DNA of 64,000 nt from Imbricaverruca yamaguchii. Lineage: Eukaryota; Arthropoda; Thecostraca; Neoverrucidae. The position numbers were made by a program, and so were the translations under genes. Positions 1 to 24,400 of this stretch are shown here, piece by piece. Where the stretch lies: assembly GCA_034440575.1 (NCBI GenBank), contig JAOTOL010001467.1, positions 427,001 through 491,000 of the forward strand, written 5' to 3'. How positions within the stretch are numbered: the stretch's first letter is position 1; each line of letters opens with the position of its first letter. A model generated the notes under the pieces. It saw nothing but the letters and a program-made list of their open reading frames with translations, was not told the origin of the DNA and searched no databases.

Positions 1-60
1 GTTGCTGGCTCGTGGGGGTGTGGATTCATATACCGTTGCTACTGACCTCACACACTCAAA

Positions 61-66
<6 letters not shown>
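1..66 (+). CDS. Hrb98DE: hnRNP exon 1 (5' UTR plus Met-Pro)
   Basis: Only the codons ATG CCG (61-66) are coding, followed by a consensus donor GTAAGT at 67-72. The upstream 60 bases are presumed 5' UTR; the exon start is outside or not visible. A two-codon first coding exon joined to a 4.5 kb intron is unusual, but it gives the correct frame ([19 protein letters not shown]). Confidence 0.8.
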
Positions 67-11858
<11,792 letters not shown>

Positions 11859-12447
11859 GTCCGCTGCCAGTGGTCCGCCCGCCGTGTAAGTGCTTGTCGC
11901 CGAGCAGGCATCGCGCGGCACATTGGCCCAACGCTAAACCGGACACGGCACTTACGCTTGTGTCAAATCACACGTCATGCTGGCCGGTTGGATTTCCGTT
12001 CGGAGAACTAGCTTGTGCCCTTCAGGTGTCATCGGTGGGCGCGGAGGCTGCCGCTCATTCTCGCGTCACATTGCCCCTTTTGCGTGACGAGGCGCCCATC
12101 GTCCATTGTCTCATCTCTGTGTAACTGGTACGCTCTGTCTGTTTTAAGTTTTATTGGTTGACGGGACAAGGTAGCCTAGGTGGCCGCAGTGTGGCCTGCA
12201 GGCTAACGATAGGTCCCAGGCGGGGAGCGGGATCGACACCGAGCCCCCACCGTTCCGTCGCCGACAGTGCTCTGGGTCGGTGGAGTGTGTTGACGCGCAA
12301 TCAGTGTAGTGTGGGGTCGCTGTATGACAACTGCAGTCGATGTCCGGGTAGTATCAGCCAGTGGATTGTGGGCGTGTTGCCGGCGTGTCGGGGCCACTGT
12401 ATGTGAGCTGGTGTACGCTCCGTCAGAGACCTGTACAAACTGGTCGG

Positions 12448-12453
12448 AATAAA
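12448..12453 (+). terminator. Polyadenylation signal AATAAA for the hnRNP gene
   Basis: First canonical AATAAA downstream of the stop, implying a 3' UTR of about 600 bp. No other element was checked experimentally. Confidence 0.6.
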
Positions 12454-13347
12454 CCACGCTAACACTGCAGTCTGTAGGGTGTTTCTCTAATGCAGGCGTT
12501 TGTCACAAGTAATACAGGAGCAGGTTTTCATGGATCTCGACGTCGGCGCAGTTCAGCTCAGACTCAGGCTAGTCTCTGAGGAGCAGGCTAGTTTGGAGCG
12601 GCACTAGGAGACTGTAGAGAAGAGGCGCTGCCTTTGTAGCTGAGGAGCAGGGCAGACAGGCTATTCCGCTTCCCGTCAAGCAGCCATCTACTAAGCATCG
12701 ACTAGAAGGTGTAGAGGAATGAACGGGTGGTAGGATAGGTAGGTGGATAAGGTAATGCTACTATCTTCCTTCCTGGATACCAATGGAGAGTTCTGTTTTT
12801 GGTACACGTATGGGCCCCCTATTAAGATAATGCAATTCGAGTACTCTTTTATCAACTCAGTACTCTATTAATATGTACCCAGTAATATGTAGTGTTCAGA
12901 CAGGGCATATTGGCCCATTCTGTCTGGTTTAATGTGGGAGTTGAACAATTTCTTGCCTTCCCGGTCATTCATCAACAATTTGCATGTGGTGTTTTGTCGT
13001 GATGGTGCACTTGCCTATATTGCAATGTGTCGGTATTTATCTTTCCTTGCAAACATGTTCTCTTCAATATCAAGTTAGGGTCACGTGGCCGAATATTCTT
13101 GCTAATCGAGGTCTTGTTAGTCTCCTTGAGTATCAGCTTTCGTTCTATTTGCAATCTTGCTACATCCTTGTGGTTAATCGTCACGGACTTTGATGCATGT
13201 GTTTTTCTGATGTGCCACAGCATATTGCTTTGGTGTTTATCCGCGCAAGCTGGTGTTCTAAGGAGCTGCGCACCTGCCTGCGGTGTGATGTACGGACGTG
13301 CCTCTCCCGTCGCCAATGCCCCGCACTGACAATGCTCTGTTTTGCAG

Positions 13348-13412
13348 GCACCTCTGGCCCGCTGTCGTGGAGCAAGTACAAAGCGAGAGCTCGCAATGAC
13401 CCATGTATGTGA
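13348..13412 (+). CDS. Possible alternative terminal exon of the hnRNP gene (speculative)
   Basis: CTGTTTTGCAG/GC has a good acceptor and the right phase to replace exon 7. It would give GTSGPLSWSKYKARARNDPCM and a stop at 13410. No homology supports the peptide, and it lies beyond the first AATAAA. Listed only because acceptor strength and phase both fit. Confidence 0.2.
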
Positions 13413-15050
13413 TAATGCGAACCAACTGTGATACACCCCAGTGCAATACATTTTGTAAGATTGTTTGTCGGTTTGTCGATGGTCGGGACGCATTTCACGT
13501 GGGATGCCGAGGGCATTGGTGCGCCGAATGGCCCGACTGCCCGCGAAGATAGCCGGTCTCGATTGGCCAGTGTGCGACTGAGACTGGCGTCACAAATGTG
13601 CTGGAAGGGTCTCAGTCAAAATATTAATATCTCGTGAGGTGTGATGTCTGAGCGACGCAGTAGGATATTGATATCACTATAGAAGTAATTTCATTCAAAA
13701 TACTTACCAACCCCATTGCGAGTAGCCTGTCTTGACGTTTCGGCTGCGGTAGTCGTATTGCGTCAGTGACTGGGGGCCATGCGAACTATCGTAAACAAAA
13801 CGAGCGGTTTTCTGGCTGTGGTTATACACAACGGTTTGTCTGCACCCCTGCGCAAGACTGGCAAGAAAAAGCTGGGGGACAGTAGGGTGGTGCGCCAAAT
13901 CGTACAGATGCATCTCCCCTTGGTCGGGCTGGTGGGAAGACTTTCAATTCTGGCTGAGGGGAGGGTGAATGGGCGTAGTTCTACCTCTCCCTCAGTATTG
14001 ATCAACTATCATCGGTTATCTGTAACGTTAAGATTGTAATTGGTAACGTGATTATTCAAGCAGGTTTATTTGATCGTGTCATACATTTTGGTTGGATCAG
14101 TGAGGACCCCAATGTCTGACGATAAACTGGAGAAAACTATAAATGTACAGGCTTTTCTCGCAAATTGAATCTTTGCATTAGAAGCTGTACATAAATCGAC
14201 GTTTTGATAAGTCTGGGCCAAATGCAATTCTGGTTCGCGCCCCTGGGTACAGTTAAACGGCGGGTTGCTTCCGTCGCATGGTCGAAGATCGGCATTGCTT
14301 ACTCAAGTCTGCGATATCGAATCAGTAATCACGATGACCCCGTGCACACCTAGAACTCTCCGTACAATAGGAATCTGTTGGCTTCCTCTACCTGATGGGG
14401 CCTATCATTCATTGAGGTGTGTTGACCTGCGAGGGTCTGTCACCTGTCGGCCTCCCGGTTCGGGCGTGCGGTGATCCTAGTGGTATCTCTTGATCGTATG
14501 GTACACCCTGTTGACGATCTGGGGCCCGAAGTATCTCCAGTGAGCCCCTTGTTTGCCCGTTGGAGTCTTATCGGCCAGCGGGGTGCTGTTGGCCGCCCGG
14601 ACCCTGATCCTGATTGAGGCCTGTTGGACCGATTGGGATTTACCTCGCTCGGGTAGGGTCTCGTATTGACTGCCTCTATCATCTCGAACCTCATGTTTCT
14701 GGGGAGGCCTCCCGAGATGTTGCTGTCTGCGTCAGCTTGGACCTCATATCGGTGAATGGGGGCGCCAGGAGTCCTGGGGAATCCGGTGAACAGTGGCCTC
14801 GTGTGGAATTTCTTGGGTTGGTAAGGCCTGCGGCCTTTTGGGCCTTCGATTTCGGCCGGCAAGCATCTGCAATAGTCCGGTACTGGGTAGCCCGCTCGGC
14901 GAGTCTGGACTATAATCGTGAGACCGCTGGTTGGAATTTTAACCAGCGGGATTAGTCTGCCAGTGGCCGATCCGCGTGAGATGCCGGCCACGCTTTGTGA
15001 CCTAGCAGTTGAATGAGTCGTGAAGGAAACCGAGCACCGGCCATGGGTTC

Positions 15051-15384
15051 CCAGTCTCACACCGGTCCGGACAGTAACTGGTGGTCTGGGCTGACCCGGC
15101 TGGTACGGTATAGCTGGTGGTTCCCAGTCCCATACCGGTCAGCGGTAACTGGTGGTCTGGGCTGACCCGGCTGGTACGGTACAGCTGGTGGTTCCCAGTC
15201 CCACACCGGTCAGAGCGGTAACTGGTGATCTGGGCTGACCCAGCCGTTACGGTTCAGCTGGTGGTTCCCAGTCCCACACCGGTCAGGGCGATAACTGGTG
15301 GTCTGGGCTGGCCCGTCGGCTGGCACGGTACAGCTGGTGGTTCCCAGTCCCACACCGGTCGTGGCAGTAACTAGTGTGGGGTGG
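15051..15384. repeat. Tandem repeat, ~72 bp unit, about 4.5 copies
   Basis: Each unit contains CCCAGTCCCACACCGGTC, GGTAACTGGTGGTCTGGG and CTGACCCGGCTGGTACGG. Copies differ by a few substitutions and short indels. Confidence 0.9.
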
Positions 15385-16259
15385 CAGCTCCAGAAGCGGG
15401 CCAAGGAATTTAGATGAGAGAACGTAATGGAGAGGCTCACTGATTCTACGGAAATTTGATGGATCCGTGGGGTGCCTCGAGAATTCGGCAGGTACGCCAT
15501 TGAATTAAAATTAACTTAGCAGGGCGGGTACACTCAAGAATCCTGGAGGGCTCCCACATCTCCACGTGGAGGAGGGGGTGAAGCATGCCAAAATTCCACC
15601 CCCACCCCCTGGATCCGCCGCTGGATGGGTGGTAGCCTCCAGAACGACGTTGGCTGCGGTAGTGGCTGGAGGAATCAACTAGCCCAGCTCTACTGATTTC
15701 AGCGGTATTCATGAGCTCTGATCTGAATCTGGTGGTGGCTGGTAACCCGAGGGCTGACCCACGCATATGACCAGAGCAGTCGAAGCGCCCGAAAGCCCGA
15801 GGGCTGACCCAGTGGTAAGTGGCTGCCCCCGATGATATACTGGTCCCAATGTCAGCCAGCGGCCCTGCCTGACCTCGGTTGTGACTGGTAGTCCTATGTA
15901 AGGCACTGCTCCCAGTGGATGGACCTCAGATCCCACCAGCAGCCCAGAGATCCCGTCCGACCTCGGTGGTGGCTGGTAGTCCTCTATATATCACGGGTCC
16001 CGGTTGTAGTTGGCAGCCCAAGGTGTGACTCAGGTAGCGACTGGGGTGGGCCCCCGTAGCAGCTGGCGACACGCGGCGCCAGTATTCACGCGTCCGGCGA
16101 CAAACGAGCCCCGCTGCGTCTGAACAGCGACACTGACCACCTGCGGCCCATCAAACTCCATCGAGCGGTAATGGCGCACAGGCGGCGCCCAGGTGCCCGC
16201 TAATGGGAGCTGCCGAGCCCGGCTCGCGACTGTCCACCGACACTGTCGCTGCCGCCGTC

Positions 16260-18076
16260 ATGTCGAGCACCACCGTCGCAGCTGTGCTCGTCTGCTGCCT
16301 GCTGCTCGCGGTACGTGCTGGTCGCCAGCCGCGGTGCTCCACTGCCGCGGGTGGCGTGGTGGACCGGCGTACATGTGTCGTACGGCTGTGAGGCGGGTGG
16401 TGGGGTGCTCACTGATGAACACGGTTGTCAGAACAGGGCTCGGCCGAACACCCTGCCGAAGCGTGCTCCGCATCCGTCATCCTCGTCTCCCGCTCGTGAG
16501 GTGCGAGCCGTGCGTGCCTGTGCACCATGGCTGAGTGTGTCCGGTGCCGGTAGAGTGCCGCCGAGACGTCCCTCAAGGGTGTGAGGGAGGAAGGGAGTGT
16601 ACCATAGCTGAGTGTCTGGTGTCGGTGGTGCTCCGCTGAGGCTTTCCTGGCGGTTGTGAGGGAGTGAGGGAGGGGACTGTGACTTGACACTCGACTACAA
16701 TAGCCGAGTGTCCGGTGTCGGTGGGCAGGGATCCGCCAAGACGTCCTTGGCAGATGTGAGGGAGGAAGTATGTGTACCATGGCTGGGTGTACGGTGTCGG
16801 TGGGGTTCCACCGAGACGTCCCTGACGGCTGTGAGGGGGAGGGAGGGACTGTGTACAATAGCCGAGTGTCCGGTGCCTGCAGGGATCCGCCGAGGCTTCC
16901 CTGGCGGGTGTACGACTCGACTCGGTGGCGTCGGTCGCCTCGCGCGCCATGGTCCGGTCGGACGCCAACCCGGCCGACTACGTGGTCGGCCTCATGTACG
17001 GCTCCATGGTGGACTTCTTGTGAGTATCGCTCGACGGACGGGGGGTGTCCGTGTCGGAGACGGCAGACTATCTGTTGCGTTCGGGGTTCATTTCATATGG
17101 CATTCATAACGATTTCGTGTAGTCTGTCTGAAGCCGAGCAAATGCTTATAATTGTTACTAATTTTTTAGTTTATGCACGTAAGGTTTAGTTTATGTTTTT
17201 CATCCATATATATGCTTAGTTTAGCTTGGCTTAGTTGATGTTGAAGATATATGCTCAGTTTTATAGTTTATTCTTTTTTAGTTTGTGCGAGGCAGGCTGC
17301 GCTCCCAATGTTTATACTGCGAAACCACTGAAAATAATGCTGGGATAGTTGTCAATTTGGGATAATGACATACAAACTACGTATTTGAGCATTGATTTCG
17401 TCGAAAATCAAAATCATCGAAAATCACCACACGGTATTTTTACACCGATTCCGAACTTTTGAAACCCGACAAATTGTGTGCTTTGCCACGACCCTGTAGT
17501 AAAGCGCTCCTGGAATTTATGGCTCTGGTTTTGATGGGTTTCCAGCAAGGTTCTTAATTCGTATCGTGCATCGAGTGAAATGATATGCATGAGGAACAAT
17601 CAATGCGCTCGCAGTTGACCTACCGCTCCAGTGATCGCGCCTCATTACAAAACACCTTCAATCAGTTCGTGGTTATTGGTTTTACGACACCTCGACCGTT
17701 GAGTCATGCAGTGCCGCCAACATCTCACGCCGATTTGTTGCGGGCGAGTAGCGACAGGTAAGGCTCAAACCCACAATCTTTTGATTGTGGGTCTTTTGAT
17801 TGTGAGACGCGCAACGTACGCCTAGACTACACGTCCTCCTTCAACTAGTTCTGGCCGAGTATAGATATGATGCAGGTCGGTCCCTCAACGTAATCTAGCT
17901 CGATGCCGATCAAGTGAACAATGGATGTAACCACTGGGGGTTGGGGTATGTCCCTCAATTTCTGAAAGTGTCCATTCGTCCCGCTCAATTTTTCCGTGTC
18001 CTAAGCCTCAGCTACGTATGATCATTGCAAAATTCAACTGAATCATTTATAAAATGAAAATAGATATGCAAATCGC

Positions 18077-18130
<54 letters not shown>

Positions 18131-18784
18131 ATCACAAAAAAAAATAATAGAAGCCGATGTAGCTGTCGTCACAAAATCTCAGAATGATAAATGAGCAAAC
18201 TTTAGAAATGTCTGCTTCCAGACTATTCTTGAATAACATGAACCTCCACCATAGTTGTGTTCTCGCTTGGGTGGAAAATTGTGGTTTGCGAGGCAACAAA
18301 TTTGCTTGCGAGGAACATTTTGTCAGCAAAATATAATGTTTAACGATAATAAATCTGGAAACCAAACACTGAAAAAGAAGGGACTGAATTACTTGGAATT
18401 TTTGTTCGGGTGGGGTGGGGCGGGGTTACCCTATCCTGTCCAAGCTTACCGCGTTACCCCCCCCCCCACACCCAATTTTTCAAAACTATGGTTACGCCCA
18501 TGAGGTGAACCATGCTATTCCATTCTGCACCGAGGTCCACAGTCCTCAGCACCTGAGGGGACCAACATATGCTGTACGTGACGGTGTGTCCGGGTCTGAC
18601 GACAGCGTGAGCGATGCCAGCTGACACTGTCGCCCCCTCTCAGCTGCACGTGCATGATGTGTGCAGGTCGGACGACAGTGTGGGCGATGCCAGCTGACAC
18701 TGCTGTCCCCTCAGCTGCATCGGCTGCGCCTACGAGAAGGAAGACTCGTGTCGAGCGCCGACTGCTCGCAGCGTGTTCCTCTGA
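16260..18784 (+). CDS. Candidate small secreted protein, three inferred exons (unidentified)
   Basis: Not a recognised family. Exon 16260-16310 reads MSSTTVAAVLVCCLLLA, a good signal-peptide core, and ends at GCG/GTACGT. Exon 16883-17019 starts after GCCTGCAG and reads GSAEASLAGVRLDSVASVAS, continues to ADYVVGLMYGSMVDF, and ends TT/GTGAGT (phase 2). Exon 18715-18784 starts after GTCCCCTCAG, adds C to make Phe, reads CIGCAYEKEDSCRAPTARSV, then FL and TGA. Together this gives 85 residues with three Cys in the last exon. Phases agree, but other exon choices are possible, the first ATG in this frame is at 16203, and there is no homology. The exon 2 acceptor lies in the last unit of a minisatellite. 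It could be chance. Confidence 0.3.
16525..16915. repeat. Tandem repeat, ~80-90 bp unit, about 5 copies
   Basis: Units share (C/A)CATAGC(C/T)GAGTGTCCGGT, a GATCCGCCGAG(G/A)C segment and GTGAGGGAGG. The last, truncated unit contains the CCTGCAG used as acceptor in the candidate secreted gene. Confidence 0.85.
17655..17854 (-). mobile_element. tRNA-derived SINE, copy 1
   Basis: The minus strand carries an A-box-like and a B-box-like promoter, followed by a conserved body ending in GTCGTAAAACCAATAA. It is homologous to copies at 40126-40278 and 43141-43298. A short internal duplication (CTTTTGATTGTGGGT) is present. Flanks CCTTCAATCAGTTCG and CCTTCAACTAGTTC look like a decayed target-site duplication. 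Confidence 0.75.
18079..18126. repeat. (AT)n microsatellite, ~48 bp
   Basis: Uninterrupted AT dinucleotides, about 24 units. Confidence 0.95.
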
Positions 18785-19340
18785 GGATGCCGCGCTCTGC
18801 ATACCACTCGGTGCAGCCTGTGTCACTGAGGGTGCCGCGCCCTTCTCGCCACTCGATGCAGCTTGTACTACTGAATCGCACCCATCTCACCCTCGGTTCA
18901 GCTTATCACTGAGGGTGCCGCGCCCTTCTCACCGATCGGAGTATCAGTACCAACGATTCGCCGGGTAGCGTAGTTTTTAAGGCCTTGACTTGCCGCATTC
19001 GTAATCTGGTTATTGCCCGAGTGTTTAAGTTGGATGCCCATACTTATAAATACATTGACACCAGCTTACTACCGAGAGGAGTTTAAGTTCGGTGCTGGCT
19101 CACACCGTGAGCATAACATGCACAGCACGGGTGTTGATAAGAAATGTATGTGAGGGGGGGTTGTGTGTGCAATGCATGACAGGCAATGGGCGAACCCAAA
19201 TGAATGGGGGAAGCACATTCCATAGGGTGCCATGTTAAAAGTAGAAATTATTAGGGGTTAAGCCAACACTGAGGATTTATATGACCCCTCCTAACATATA
19301 AAACAGCACTTCTGCCGCACAGGGTGGTGGGCATTGCAGG
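18160..19340 (+). mobile_element. Degraded dispersed repeat, related to 52.9-57 kb
   Basis: Three stretches have diverged partners: 18180-18330 with 52940-53070, 18355-18500 (GGTGGGGTGGGG, then a C run) with 56405-56590, and 19160-19330 (AGGCAATGGGCGAACCCAAA) with 56760-56900. The order is conserved, suggesting old copies of one multi-kb repeat. The candidate exon at 18715 would lie inside it, which weakens that gene call. Confidence 0.6.
18590..18720 (+). repeat. Tandem duplication of ~90 bp containing a 3' splice-site-like end
   Basis: Two copies share GGTC(T/G)GACGACAG, GATGCCAGCTGACACTG and a pyrimidine-rich CCCCTCAG/CTGCA end. The duplicated end offers two alternative acceptors. Confidence 0.7.
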
Positions 19341-20777
19341 CGTGGTGAGCTCCACTGCTTTGATATATTTTACAGGCTACTCTGGCCACTTCGCCCCGGA
19401 GTAGTTTGCTTCTGTGGAGGGCTGCCACGCCTTCGACATAATCACTGTGCCTGCGGTGTGAACGCGAATGTTTTGACAAATATGACTCCTGTGGCGGATC
19501 CCGACGGGGGCATGAGGTCTTGCTCCTGCCCTTTGGGCCCCGAAGAGGTTCTCTCGTACCGTTGAACAGGTGTTTCAGCATAGGCCGTGACGAATCACAA
19601 GAAATTTGGCGCTCCAGGTAGCATTCGGGCACCCAGCGAGGGCCCTGGACGAGGCCGAAGCTAAAGGTCCCTGGATCGACGAGAGGCGAGCTGACGCGGA
19701 GGGTACCGAGTTGATGGAGAATAGCTGTAATTTATGAACAGTATTATATTAGTAAAATAATGTTATGCCTGCATTATCGAAGAAGGGGAAGCATTTGGCT
19801 TTGCATTGGTGCCACTTTTTGTCTATTCTCGAGAACAATTCCGTTAATAAAATCGTCGGTTTCAGCAATTGCATTGCATATTTCCTGACATTTTTATCAG
19901 TACCTGACATTGAACTCGTCCATGACTTACAACCTTGTGCGTGTCATGGCGCTAGACGATATCTTCAATTTGCATATCATTAATATTGAAGTACGAAATC
20001 GCATTTGTGCCACCCTAGGGTTAAAAAAAAAACTATAGCTAACAGCGAGTAACTGGCCGCACACCCACATCGACTTACTTGGCGTGACATCGACCGCCAG
20101 CCAAGGGGCAGATACATATACTTAGAGCAGCTCTAAAAGTTCAAGGGTGGAGCTATATTATGCCGTTGATCGCAACATGCTTAAACAGAGGCTGGCATGG
20201 GCTGAGCTTGGGAGAAGGGGAAGGGCCAGAATTTATACCGCACTGCGAGGTAGGAAATTCTGTGCACTGCGAGAGGTAGGAGGACCTGTCGCACTGCGAG
20301 GGCTAACACATATCGACCTTCATGAAACTGGGCTCGGGTCCATTTCTTGGTGAATGAATTGGAACGTGATGTGATGAAACATAAAAATTTCAGAGTTTCA
20401 TGGTTCGAGCACCACTATCCCATATGAAACCACATGAACAGAAGCCGTACATACAAGAGACTCGCTCGCTCAAGCCTCGCCACCGCTTGAAACGAAATGA
20501 CTAACACGCTTGTCTTTCCGAGAGACACCAGTGCGCTCCGGTAAAAGTCTCGTCTGAAAATAATACTACCCCCGGATATGATACAAACGGCATATTTTTC
20601 CTCCATTACGTGAGTCTCTTCGTAGTTTTGACAAAACAATGGCTTTCACGGTTCCTTCAGATGTGCGTCCGGAGTAGAAAAGATGTCCCAAGCCACGTTC
20701 GATGACCATCCGTCGATCGGCATTCATCCTACGAGCAACAATCGTCCACCAAGTCTCGCTTGTTCTATTTACGGTGG
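18800..20777. other. No gene recognised
   Basis: Contains short repeats of ACTGAGGGTGCCGCGCCC (18785-18935), the end of the dispersed repeat, and GCACTGCGAG triplets at 20240-20305. A minus-strand 113-codon frame at 19291-19632 resembles nothing I know. I considered and rejected rRNA here. Confidence 0.55.
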
Positions 20778-20783
20778 TTTATT
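20778..20783 (-). terminator. Candidate polyadenylation signal for HCF
   Basis: AATAAA on the minus strand, about 590 bp past the HCF stop codon. Nearest canonical signal I see. Confidence 0.45.
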
Positions 20784-21372
20784 TGAAACATGACAATGGG
20801 AATCCACGTTCCTGCTTAAAGTTACGATTTACAAACTACGCCCTTACTCTACACGCCTTGGAAGGTTGCACGCGAAGAAATCGGCACCTTCAGATCAATG
20901 TAAGCATTCTGAGCCAGCGCCGGCGGCCGACTGGCCAGCCCGTTGCACTGCCAGCCGGGCGTCGGTGCCGATCGCTAACTACGCGTGCAGCGGGTGCGGC
21001 AACACTGCACGGCCGGGCCGAGTCGCCAGTCCGCGGCAGCTCCACATCGCCGCCCGGCGCCGCGTCGGGTCCATTAAAACCGCTGCCGCCGCCGACCACG
21101 GGAGCGCGGCACAGCCACGCCCCCACCCACCCACTCACTGGAGAACATCGCACGTCATTTCGCACCGAATGGCAAAAGCGCCAGTGCTGTGGCGGCACGC
21201 CGCCCCGTTTCACGTGCTGGCTGCGCAGCTGGCGGTGACCCTCGTATCCGGCGGACGGCGCTGCCGCCCGGCTGATGATGAGGTGGGAGGCGGCGCCGCC
21301 CGACAACCGTCCGCCGTCAGCCGCGAGGCGCCTGTGTGAACTTGTACTGTGTGGTGTGTGCCGGCCGCGCCG

Positions 21373-21476
21373 CTACTGACTGGCGCTGTCCGTGCGCGCC
21401 CGCTTGGCGGTCGGCACGACCTGCGAGCGCGCGTCCACCGCCCGCTTCACCGCCTTCACGCCGCCGGAGTGAGCGT
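21373..21476 (-). CDS. Hcf: HCF last exon (basic C-terminal tail)
   Basis: Acceptor GTGCTGCAG/AC completes Asp and reads [19 protein letters not shown], then [15 protein letters not shown] and TAG. The KR...KRAR clusters fit the C-terminal nuclear localisation signal known at this position in vertebrate HCF-1 (there KRP...KKSK). Confidence 0.85.
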
Positions 21477-24400
21477 CTGCAGCACGCCACACACACGGGT
21501 CAGGGCGGCTCACAGTGAAGACCAGATCAGTCTACATAGACAGAACAGTCAACCAGCGTACAATCGCCGTCACACCGCAACACGGAGACTTTCCGCCGGC
21601 TCGCCACGCCCAGAGATACAGGCTCGCCACCACACCGCAGAAGCGTTCGACATGGCGCAAATGCAAACCTTCTCTATCGCGCGTAACACGCGATCGAGCT
21701 TTCGTCCTAGAATGCACGCATCTTTCGTCTCACTCACCCTGTAGCCATCTGACTTGCGTGGCGGGGCCGTATCCCTTCTCGTTGCGTGCGGCGATGCGGA
21801 ATATGATTGCCGGCTTGGAGGTGGTGTCAAGGTGGGCGGCCGCCAAAGAGCCATGCGTCACCGTACACTGGTTGACGGGGCCGCAGTACACGCGCACGAA
21901 CGCCAGCTGCGACGGCGACGACGACACCGTCTTGGTCGCGTCGCCCTGGGAACACCGGACGTTCACGTCACAGCTCGGCCCAACAGCCATGCTGTCCTGC
22001 TGAAAATGGGCGTCACCAACACCATGCAGCACAGCCCACCCCGTCGCTCTTTATACGCAGGTTGTCAGTGTCTAGTACGTCGTATTCGGTTGCAATGCAA
22101 ATATAGCGGCGTTATATTTATGCTTAAAGCCATAAAGCCATATCACTCCTTAATAATGGGGTCATAAAAGATCAGGTCTGGTCCATGAGCCCTCAAACTG
22201 GAATGGCCAACCTGCCAGCCAACAATACAGTTTATCCGGTCGCTGTGTTTACATCGCCATCATAACTCAATAAACTGCAGCATGGCGCCAACAGAGTACA
22301 GAGTATAACACGAAACGATGTGTCAATGGCACATGTACTACACATGATGAGTTGGCTACATGCATCTGTATATGGGCATTGCAGACTGCTAATTCAGATT
22401 TCCCAACAATGGGACTTAGTACCTCAACTATAGCTATAGCTACGAACGTCATGAAGACGTGATGCGAGCACACACGGTGGAGCTCATTTCGTGACTGCTT
22501 TGCCGTAATTCTGCATGCAGAGATTTCGTCAAAATTTGCAAGAACGGAACTCGTAACGCTATCATAATTTACACGGCGACTCATCTTCTATCGACTATCG
22601 ACGTGTGTTGACGGGGCCGTGCAGTGTACACTGACCTGGGTCTGGGTGGCGTACTGGCAGGACCGTGCAGTGTACACTGACCTGGGTCTGGGTGGTGTGC
22701 TGGCGGGACCGTGCAGTGTACACTGACCTGGGTCTGGGTGGTGTACTGGCAGGGCCGTGCAGTGTACACTGACCTGGGTCTGGGTGGCGTACTGGCAGGG
22801 CCGTGCAGTGTACACTGACCTGGGTCTGGGTGGTGTGCTGGCAGGGCCGTGCAGTGTACACTGACCTGGGTCTGGGTGGTGTGTTGGCGGGGCCGTGCAG
22901 TGTACACTGACCTGGGTCTGGGTGGTGTACTGGCAGGACCGTGCAGTGTACACTGACCTGGGTCTGGGTGGTGTACTGGCGGGACCGTGCAGTGTACACT
23001 GACCTGGGTCTGGGTGGTGTACTGGCAGGGCCGTGCAGTGTACACTGACCTGGGTCTGGGTGGTGTACTGGCAGGGCCGTGCAGTGTACACTGACCTGGG
23101 TCTGGGTGGTGTACTGGCAGGGCCGTGCAGTGTACACTGACCTGGGTCTGGGTGGTGTACTGGCAGGGCCGTGCAGTGTACACTGACCTGGGTCTGGGTG
23201 GTGTACTGGCGGGACCGTGCAGTGTACACTGACCTGGGTCTGGGTGGTGTACTGGCAGGGGGGACCGTGCAGTGTACACTGACCTGGGTCTGGGTGGTGT
23301 ACTGGCAGGGCCGTGCAGTGTACACTGACCTGGGTCTGGGTGGTGTGCTGGCGGGGCCGTGCAGTGTACACTGACCTGGGTCTGGGTGGTGTACTGGCAG
23401 GGCCGTGCAGTGTACACTGACCTGGGTCTGGGTGGTGTACTGGCAGGGCCGTGCAGTGTACACTGACCTGGGTCTGGTGGTGTACTGGCAGGGCCGTGCA
23501 GTGTACACTGACCTGGGTCTGGGTGGTGTACTGGCAGGGCCGTGCAGTGTACACTGACCTGGGTCTGGGTGGTGTGCTGGCGGGGCCGTGCAGTGTACAC
23601 TGACCTGGTGTACACTGACCTGGGTCTGGGTGGTGTACTGGCAGGGCCGTGCAGTGTACACTGACCTGGGTCTGGGTGGTGTACTGGCGGGGCCGTGCAG
23701 TGTACACTGACCTGGGTCTGGGTGGTGTACTGGCAGGGCCGTGCAGTGTACACTGACCTGGGTCTGGGTGGTGTGCTGGCAGGGCCGTGCAGTGTACACT
23801 GACCTGGGTCTGGGTGGTGTACTGGCAGGGCCGTGCAGTGTACACTGACCTGGGTCTGGGTGGTGTGCTGGCAGGGCCGTGCAGTGTACACTGACCTGTG
23901 TCTGGGTGGTGTGCTGGCGGGGCCGTGCAGTGTACACTGACTTGGTCAGGGACCGTGCAGTGTACACTGACCTGGGTCTGGTGGTGGTGCTGGCAGGGTA
24001 CACTGACCTGTCGTGCAGTGTACACTGACCTGGGTCTGGGTGGTGTACTGGCAGGGCCGTGCAGTGTACACTGACCTGGGTCTGGGTGGTGTGCTGGCAG
24101 GGCCGTGCAGTGTACACTGACCTGGGTCTGGGTGGTGTACTGGCAGGGCCGTGCAGTGTACACTGACCTGGGTCTGGGTGGTGTACTGGCAGGGCCGTGC
24201 AGTGTACACTGACCTGGGTCTGGGTGGTGTGTGGCGGGGCCGTGCAGTGTACACTGACCTGGGTCTGGGTGGTGTACTGGCAGGCCGACCTGGGTTGGCT
24301 GGCAGGGCCGTGCAGTGTACACTGACCTGGGTCTGGGTGGTGTACTGGCAGGCGGGGCCGTGCAGTGTACACTGACCTGGGTCTGGGTGGTGTGCTGGCA

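Larger units (their letters stand above)
12470..16200. other. Intergenic stretch without a recognised gene
   Basis: No family resemblance in any frame. A minus-strand 206-codon frame at 14440-15060 has no recognisable domain. A possible alternative last exon for the hnRNP gene lies at 13348-13412. From 15050 onward the sequence becomes tandemly repetitive, and 15500-16080 contains degraded copies of CTGGTAGTCC/CGAGGGCTGACCC motifs. Confidence 0.6.

Noticed and set aside
14440..15060. 206-codon minus-strand frame
   Set aside because: No domain, composition like random GC-rich sequence, no splice context; not supported as a gene.
19291..19700. Possible rRNA fragment (CTCTCGTACCGTTGAACAGG looked familiar)
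   Set aside because: Only a few bases resemble large-subunit rRNA; surrounding conserved blocks are absent.
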